From assembly GCA_028292565.1 (NCBI GenBank), contig JAQGMD010000100.1, positions 1 to 5,404 on the forward strand: a DNA stretch of 5,404 nt, in the 5' to 3' direction. Of this stretch, positions 5,204-5,404 are shown piece after piece. This DNA comes from Burkholderia sp. GTDB lineage: Bacteria > Pseudomonadota > Gammaproteobacteria > Burkholderiales > Burkholderiaceae. The notes under the pieces were generated by a model. That model saw only the letters and a list, made by a program, of their open reading frames with translations. It was not told the DNA's origin and searched no databases. Each line of letters begins with the position of its first letter. Position 1 is the first letter of the stretch. The translations under genes were made by a program, and so were the position numbers.

Positions 5204-5404
5204 GGCATTTCGGCCGAGGGTTTGACCCATGTATGCGCGGGTGTGCCGGACACAACTTGTCAGGCGTTCAGGAAGAGGGCGAGGCAGCAAGGCAGAGGTG
5301 ACGGGCGTGAAGATAATTCCGCTGCGCAGGTAGCGAGGCACCCGCGCAGCGCTAAACGACGACTGTGGGATTAATTTATGTCGTTCGAGCCGTATGCAGG
5401 AGGT
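5204..5404. other. Intergenic region upstream of tyrosinase and a divergent gene off the right edge
   Basis: These 200 bp show no ORF with a good ribosome site apart from the edge signal described separately. On the plus strand TTGACC (5222-5227) and GATAAT (5312-5317) are isolated promoter-like hexamers without partners at the correct spacing. The frame of the tyrosinase gene remains open through most of this stretch, but it lacks a start signal and shows no signal-peptide or tyrosinase character. I see no recognisable RNA gene. Confidence 0.4.
5378..5404 (+). other. Ribosome binding site or 5' end of a divergent gene at the right edge
   Basis: The last seven bases, AGGAGGT (5398-5404), are a perfect Shine-Dalgarno sequence on the plus strand and would serve a start codon just past the window. 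Alternatively, the ATG at 5378-5380 begins an open frame (MSFEPYAGG) running off the edge, with GGGA (5367-5370) 7 nt upstream as a weaker ribosome site. The first option is more likely. Either way, a plus-strand gene divergent from the tyrosinase is expected and would share its promoter region. Confidence 0.4.

Noticed and set aside
5090..5341. An 84-codon upstream extension of the tyrosinase to 5341
   Set aside because: It would bury the twin-arginine signal inside the protein. The start at 5089 has AGGAGA at the right distance, and the extension covers the promoter-like and repeat sequences.

Overview
The window looks like a chromosomal segment of a GC-rich betaproteobacterium, most likely Burkholderiales and perhaps Oxalobacteraceae. 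That placement is inferred from protein style and from the combination of an ArgD-type aminotransferase, a 'glucoseen reductase'-type flavoprotein and a YeeZ-like SDR. No rRNA or other phylogenetic marker is present. No insertion sequence, phage gene, CRISPR array or tRNA was found.

Layout, left to right. Positions 25-1227 (minus) encode a class III PLP aminotransferase of the acetylornithine type. A 385-bp gap (1228-1612) follows. It holds a strong minus-strand Rho-independent terminator (1435-1466), preceded in the direction of transcription by a well-formed sigma70-like promoter (TTGACG-N17-TACTAT, 1559-1587). Together they outline a previously unannotated RNA of about 117 nt, with a 22-codon ORF starting at the predicted +1. 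Positions 1613-2641 (minus) encode a 2Fe-2S/FAD/NAD(P)H reductase. It is divergent, across only 36 bp, from an atypical SDR on the plus strand (2678-3613). The SDR converges with only 12 bp of separation on a minus-strand tyrosinase (3626-5089). The tyrosinase has its own twin-arginine signal, both copper sites, a Cys-x-His thioether motif and a plant polyphenol-oxidase-like C-terminal domain. The 315 bp upstream of it (5090-5404) carry a tandem pair of 18-bp repeats, a GC-rich dyad and a TATAAA box. At the right edge a strong plus-strand Shine-Dalgarno sequence probably serves a divergent gene lying outside the window.

How the genes relate. They do not form one operon: the strands alternate minus, minus, plus, minus, and a terminator separates the reductase/RNA unit from the aminotransferase. 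The aminotransferase, reductase and SDR look like housekeeping-style chromosomal genes. The tyrosinase is an exported copper oxidase acting on phenols and is the most accessory-like gene. The best candidates for something undescribed are the small RNA between the reductase and the aminotransferase, and the repeat/dyad leader of the tyrosinase gene.
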